DNA of 54,855 nucleotides from Colivivens sp963640465 (GTDB lineage Bacteria > Bacteroidota > Bacteroidia > Bacteroidales > Bacteroidaceae): contig CAVHYP010000010.1 in the NCBI GenBank assembly GCA_963640465.1, positions 1 through 54,855 of the forward strand, in the 5' to 3' direction. The position numbers were made by a program, and so were the translations under genes. Positions within the stretch are counted from its first letter, which is position 1. Every line of letters starts with the position of its first letter. This document shows positions 51,817 to 54,855 of this stretch, piece by piece. Below the pieces are notes generated by a model. That model ran no database searches and was not told where the DNA came from. It worked only from the letters and a program-made list of their open reading frames with translations.

Positions 51817-52293
51817 ATGAGTAGATTTAATAAAGGAAGCAAGGAGATGCCGGAGTTGAATACTTCGTCTCTGCCAGACTTGATTTTCTCTGTTCTGTTC
51901 TTCTTCATGATGGTTACATCAATGCGTGAGGTGACTTTCAAGGTGAGATTCGACCGTCCGACCGGTACTCAACTCGAGAAACTCGCACGTAAGTCATGCA
52001 CATCATTCATCTATATTGGACAGCCTACTGAGCAGTATAGGACACAGATGGGTAGCGGAACACGTATCCAGATCAACGATGACTTTGCCGAGGTGGGACA
52101 GATTTATGATTTCGTGATGTCCGACCGCAATGAACTGGCAGAAAGCGACAAGCCATTCTACACAGTCTCTCTGAAGGTGGACCACAAGACACCGATGGGT
52201 ATCATCACCGATGTGAAGCAGACTTTGCGTAAGGCTTATGCGCTTAAGATTGTCTATTCAGCTTCAAAACCACAGAATAAGAATGCAGATTAA
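51817..52293 (+). CDS. exbD: ExbD/TolR-family protein 2
   Basis: A 158-residue second ExbD. MSRFNKGSKEMPELNTSSLP then DLIFSVLFFFMMVTSM has the conserved Asp at the membrane edge (SLPDLIF). The periplasmic domain differs from that of the first copy (QLEKLARKSCTSFIYIGQPT). Two unlike ExbD proteins in a row suggest a heteromeric motor. The start is the ATG at 51817, 2 nt after the stop of the first copy. Followed by a terminator hairpin. Confidence 0.88.
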   Translation: MSRFNKGSKEMPELNTSSLPDLIFSVLFFFMMVTSMREVTFKVRFDRPTGTQLEKLARKSCTSFIYIGQPTEQYRTQMGSGTRIQINDDFAEVGQIYDFVMSDRNELAESDKPFYTVSLKVDHKTPMGIITDVKQTLRKAYALKIVYSASKPQNKNAD

Positions 52294-52312
52294 CCGCATC
52301 TAATTTATAAAG

Positions 52313-52347
52313 TGGGCGAATCATATTATGGTTCGCTCATTTTTTTG
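52313..52347 (+). terminator. Terminator after the exb operon
   Basis: GGGCGAA (52314-52320) pairs with TTCGCTC (52332-52338), with one G-U end pair and an 11-nt loop, followed after CA by a run of seven T. The T-run overlaps the upstream part of the thyA promoter. Confidence 0.75.
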
Positions 52348-52355
52348 TACCTTTG
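52348..52355 (+). promoter_or_regulatory. -7 promoter element of thyA-folA
   Basis: TACCTTTG, an exact match, 19 nt before the thyA ATG. The message would have a leader of about 10-12 nt. Confidence 0.65.
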
Positions 52356-52374
52356 CACAAAACTATGAACATCA

Positions 52375-53169
52375 ATGAAACAATATCTTGATTTGCTCGA
52401 CCGCATACTTCATGAAGGGCAGCGGAAGGATGACCGGACAGGCACTGGCACGATAGGAGTGTTTGGTAATCAGATGAGATTCAATCTTGACGATAGTTTC
52501 CCACTTTTGACAACCAAGAAACTCCATCTGAAAAGTATCATTTATGAGTTGCTGTGGTTCCTGCATGGCGACACCAATGTCAAATGGCTGCAGGAGCATG
52601 GCGTGCGCATTTGGAACGAATGGGCAGACGAAAATGGAGATCTCGGACACATCTATGGCTATCAGTGGCGCAGCTGGCCCGACTATGATGGCGGGTACAT
52701 TGACCAGATAACAAATGTGATAGATGAGATTAAGAACAATCCGTCCAGCCGCCGGCTCATTGTCAGTGCATGGAATGTGGCAGACATAAAGAACATGAAT
52801 CTTCCTCCATGCCACGTTCTTTTCCAGTTCTATGTGGCAAATGACAGTCTCAGTCTGCAACTCTACCAGCGTAGTGCCGACACATTCCTTGGCATGCCGT
52901 TCAACATAGCGTCATACAGCTTGCTGCTTTTGATGGTGGCGCAGGTGACTGGGTTGAAGGCAGGAGACTTTGTGTACACTACAGGCGACACTCATCTCTA
53001 CATGGACCACATCAACCAGGCAGAGATGCAGTTGCTGCGTACTCCCCGTCCGTTGCCAACCATGCGTCTCAATCCCGATGTGAAAAGCATCTTCGACTTC
53101 ACGTACGAGGATTTCACCCTTGAGAATTACAATCCATACGACCATATAAAAGCAAAAGTATCAGTATGA
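52375..53169 (+). CDS. thyA: thymidylate synthase
   Basis: Makes dTMP from dUMP with methylene-tetrahydrofolate. The 264-residue length equals that of E. coli ThyA. Landmarks: DRTGTGTIGVFGNQMRFNLD, HLKSIIYELLWFLHGDTNVK, the catalytic cysteine in LPPCHVLFQFYV (about residue 146), then LYQRSADTFLGMPFNIASYS and DTHLYMDHINQAE. The stop overlaps the folA start by 4 nt (ATGA), a common arrangement since ThyA produces dihydrofolate, which FolA recycles. Confidence 0.97.
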   Translation: MKQYLDLLDRILHEGQRKDDRTGTGTIGVFGNQMRFNLDDSFPLLTTKKLHLKSIIYELLWFLHGDTNVKWLQEHGVRIWNEWADENGDLGHIYGYQWRSWPDYDGGYIDQITNVIDEIKNNPSSRRLIVSAWNVADIKNMNLPPCHVLFQFYVANDSLSLQLYQRSADTFLGMPFNIASYSLLLLMVAQVTGLKAGDFVYTTGDTHLYMDHINQAEMQLLRTPRPLPTMRLNPDVKSIFDFTYEDFTLENYNPYDHIKAKVSV

Positions 53170-53675
53170 CACTTTCCATAATAGTGGCTATAGCCAAGAA
53201 TTTCGCCATTGGCAAGAAGAACGAACTGCTCTATCACATGCCCAATGACATGAAGCGTTTCAAGGAAACAACAACCGGGCACACCGTTATCATGGGGAAA
53301 AACACCTTCGCTTCATTTCCCCGTCGTCCGTTGCCCAACAGAAGAAACATCGTGCTTGCATTGCCCGATGAAGTGCCTGCAGACAAGGAAGGCGCAGAGT
53401 GGGTGAATTCACTTCAGGAGGCGCTTGATTTGTGTAAGGATGAAGACGAGGTGTTCATCATTGGAGGGGCGTACGTCTATCATCAGACCCTTCCGCTTGC
53501 CGACAAGCTCTATTTGACGGTCATTGATGATGAACCCGAGGGTACCGATGCCTATTTCCCGACAGTGGACTATTCGGAATGGAAAGAAGTAGGGCGTGAA
53601 GAGCATAAGGCGGACGAACGCCATGCTCATGACTATGTGTTTCTCGACCTTGAATCGTTGAAATCAAAGCGATAG
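53166..53675 (+). CDS. folA: dihydrofolate reductase
   Basis: Reduces dihydrofolate to tetrahydrofolate with NADPH. The 169-residue protein shows IIVAIAKNFAIGKKNELLYH, the substrate Asp in MPNDMKRFKETTTGHTVIMG (about residue 28), the NADPH site KNTFASFP--PLPNRRNIVL and VFIIGGAYVYHQTLPLADKL. It is translationally coupled to thyA. Target of trimethoprim in general; nothing here lets me predict resistance. Confidence 0.96.
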   Translation: MTLSIIVAIAKNFAIGKKNELLYHMPNDMKRFKETTTGHTVIMGKNTFASFPRRPLPNRRNIVLALPDEVPADKEGAEWVNSLQEALDLCKDEDEVFIIGGAYVYHQTLPLADKLYLTVIDDEPEGTDAYFPTVDYSEWKEVGREEHKADERHAHDYVFLDLESLKSKR

Positions 53676-53743
53676 TTCTTCTGATCTTATAGGAAATATA
53701 TCCATTCTTTGCGTAGTCATCCGGATGGGTCGAGCACAAGTGA

Positions 53744-53825
53744 GCTAGGAGCTACCCTCTCCGAGGGAGTTAAAGTAAGCGCAGGCTTGTACGTTGCAAA
53801 TAAAGCGAGCTGGAGCTCGGGCGTA
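53744..53825. repeat. Second copy of the dispersed palindromic element
   Basis: GCTAGGAGCTACCCTCTCCG and AGGGAGTTAAAGTAAGCGCA (53744-53783) correspond to arm B at 28472-28510, with compensating changes in the small hairpin (CCCTCTCCGAGGG instead of GCTCTCTCCGAGAGC). GCGAGCTGGAGCTCGGGCGTA (53805-53825) matches 28550-28570 at 19 of 21 positions. The compensating bases suggest that the RNA or DNA hairpin matters. Confidence 0.7.
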
Positions 53826-54331
53826 TTCACTTCGTGCAAATTTTCTCGCTATGACATAGCTCAAGCAAGCTCGACTCTGTGCATTTGGCTTATCGAAAAT
53901 TTTCACTTTGTGTAAATTAGTGGCTCAATCCACAGACCCTCCGCGTTGCTTTCGTGCAATTCGGGTTATTCGTGTCCGATAATCACGTCATCTGCATGAC
54001 ATTCATTTCGTGTCCGAAAAAAACGAATTGACCGTTAGTGAAGTGTTGTGTCTTGTGTATTTGTATCTGACATCTTGCGAATTTGTTTTATTTGATGCAA
54101 TAGGGCCGCTGAGGTTACTTAATCTAAAGTTTTTGGTGCCTTGGATATAGGAATATCACGTGTGTATGGCTAAATTTGTAGACGAAAATAACTAATGCGT
54201 GACATTTGCAGAACAAACAGGATATCGGTTGAACCATCATTATGACAATTGTGTTGCATGAAATGATGTATTGCAGGATATTGTAGAAGTAATAAGCGAT
54301 TTTATCGTATAATATGAATATATCGCATAAT
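53826..54331. other. Gene-free region before the GH43 gene
   Basis: About 500 nt with no supported gene. It contains phrases such as TTCRYTTCGTG and CTTCGTGCAAATTTTC repeated in loose form (53828-53925), a promoter-like box at 54171, and an 18-bp duplication just before the GH43 start (54305-54340, TATCGYATAATATGAAKA). Confidence 0.5.
54171..54178 (+). promoter_or_regulatory. -7 promoter element upstream of the GH43 gene
   Basis: TAAATTTG, an exact match, about 150 nt before the GH43 start. No -33 box is clear. A leader of about 145 nt is expected if it is used. Confidence 0.45.
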
Positions 54332-54855
54332 ATGAAGAATAGGAAAACGCAGGTGAGTCTTTGCCTGGGGTTGTTGTCTGTAGTTGGTGGATTGTTCATG
54401 TCCACCCTGAATGTGCAGGCAGCTGAGTATCGGAATGTACAGCCTGCGGAAGATGAGAGTTTTGAAAATCCGATGCTTTGGGCGGATGTGCCGGATATAG
54501 ATGTAATACGTGTGAACGATGCGTATTATATGGTGAGCACCACGATGCATTTGATGCCGGGTGCACCCATCATGAAATCGAAGGACTTGGTGAACTGGGA
54601 AACCGTGAACTATATCTTCCCGAAACTTACCGATTCTCCCAAATATGAAATGAAGGAGGGGACGGTGTACGGACGTGGTCAGTGGGCTACTTCCTTACAG
54701 CATCACAACGGAAAGTTCTATGCATTGTTTGCTCCGAACGATAGTCCCGGTGGTGAAACCTACATCTGCACGACCGATGACATCGAGGGCAAGTGGACCG
54801 TCCACAGTCGCATGCGCCATTTCCACGATGCGGCCCTTTTCTTCGACGATGACGA
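54332..54855 (+). CDS. secreted glycoside hydrolase family 43, N-terminal part (cut by window end)
   Basis: About 174 codons are visible. A signal peptide (MKNRKTQVSLCLGLLSVVGG, cleaved near VQAAEYRN) is followed by the first blades of a five-bladed propeller: NPMLWADVPDIDVIRVNDAY has the general-base Asp in the PDID context of GH43, and YYMVSTTMHLMPGAPIMKSK with DLVNWETVNYIF is typical of beta-xylosidase/arabinofuranosidase members. The family acts on xylose- or arabinose-containing plant glycans. Two in-frame ATGs (54314 and 54332) arise from an 18-bp duplication; the second gives the better signal peptide. Confidence 0.82.
   Translation, partial: MKNRKTQVSLCLGLLSVVGGLFMSTLNVQAAEYRNVQPAEDESFENPMLWADVPDIDVIRVNDAYYMVSTTMHLMPGAPIMKSKDLVNWETVNYIFPKLTDSPKYEMKEGTVYGRGQWATSLQHHNGKFYALFAPNDSPGGETYICTTDDIEGKWTVHSRMRHFHDAALFFDDD

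Noticed and set aside
1..54855. Mobile element or prophage
   Set aside because: I find no transposase, integrase, phage structural gene, or tRNA that could be an attachment site. Repeats are short and intergenic.

Overview
The window looks like a chromosomal piece of a Bacteroidales bacterium, most likely Prevotellaceae (Prevotella in the broad sense). It carries many copies of the Bacteroidetes promoter signature (TAnnTTTG, in several cases with TTTG or TTG 19-20 nt upstream), PorT and a sorting-domain-like tail of type IX secretion, a fimbrillin-type pilin lipoprotein, a fused CcsBA cytochrome maturation protein, an exbB-exbD-exbD TonB-energising cluster, a propeller/AraC glycan regulator, and an arginine gene order (argR, GNAT, argG, argC, argD, proC) that I know from Bacteroides. 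A run of 10 N inside a gene shows this is a draft scaffold. I recognise no rRNA, tRNA, CRISPR array, transposase or phage gene.

Layout. 1-2960: L-rhamnose catabolism on the minus strand (rhaB, rhaA, start of a sugar MFS transporter). 3036-5620: nhaC antiporter, then efp and rpmH fired from divergent promoters. 5730-9650: porT, a GT2 glycosyltransferase, radC, a MIP18/DUF59 Fe-S factor and lpxH. 9800-16450: arginine/proline synthesis, preceded by an operator-like inverted repeat, and interrupted by a minus-strand ferredoxin gene and an orphan ORF. 16475-18720: pta-ackA (acetate/ATP). 18845-20641: ABC-F ATPase with the scaffold gap. 20833-21180: a 41-bp tandem array. 21345-28232: a galactoside-type locus with a secreted GH2 enzyme, a secreted beta-sandwich protein and a divergent membrane-bound regulator.

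28233-31600: a stand-alone fimbrillin gene behind a structured leader of about 400 nt, set among short tandem and palindromic repeats. 31604-32824: MFS exporter. 33151-39981: an apparent iron/heme operon on the minus strand (porin-like barrel, imelysin lipoprotein, di-heme cytochrome lipoprotein, CcsBA). 40906-46022: MATE exporter, cytidylate-kinase-like protein, AspT/YidE-type transporter, a CcdA/ArsG-like permease overlapping a phosphodiesterase. 46143-52293: a Lys/Leu-rich unknown protein, TonB, polyprenyl synthase, TatD, and ExbB/unknown/ExbD/ExbD. 52375-53675: thyA-folA. 54332-end: start of a secreted GH43 enzyme, cut by the window edge.

How they work together: TonB and the Exb proteins would power outer-membrane uptake of glycans and metals; CcsBA would attach heme to the two CXXCH sites of the cytochrome encoded just upstream; rhamnose and GH genes feed carbon to pta-ackA. 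The least explained parts are the fimbrillin leader RNA, the dispersed palindromic element shared by 28.4-28.6 kb and 53.75 kb, the 41-bp array, the kinase-less regulator and the Lys/Leu-rich protein beside tonB. Protein identities rest on remembered family motifs, with no database search.
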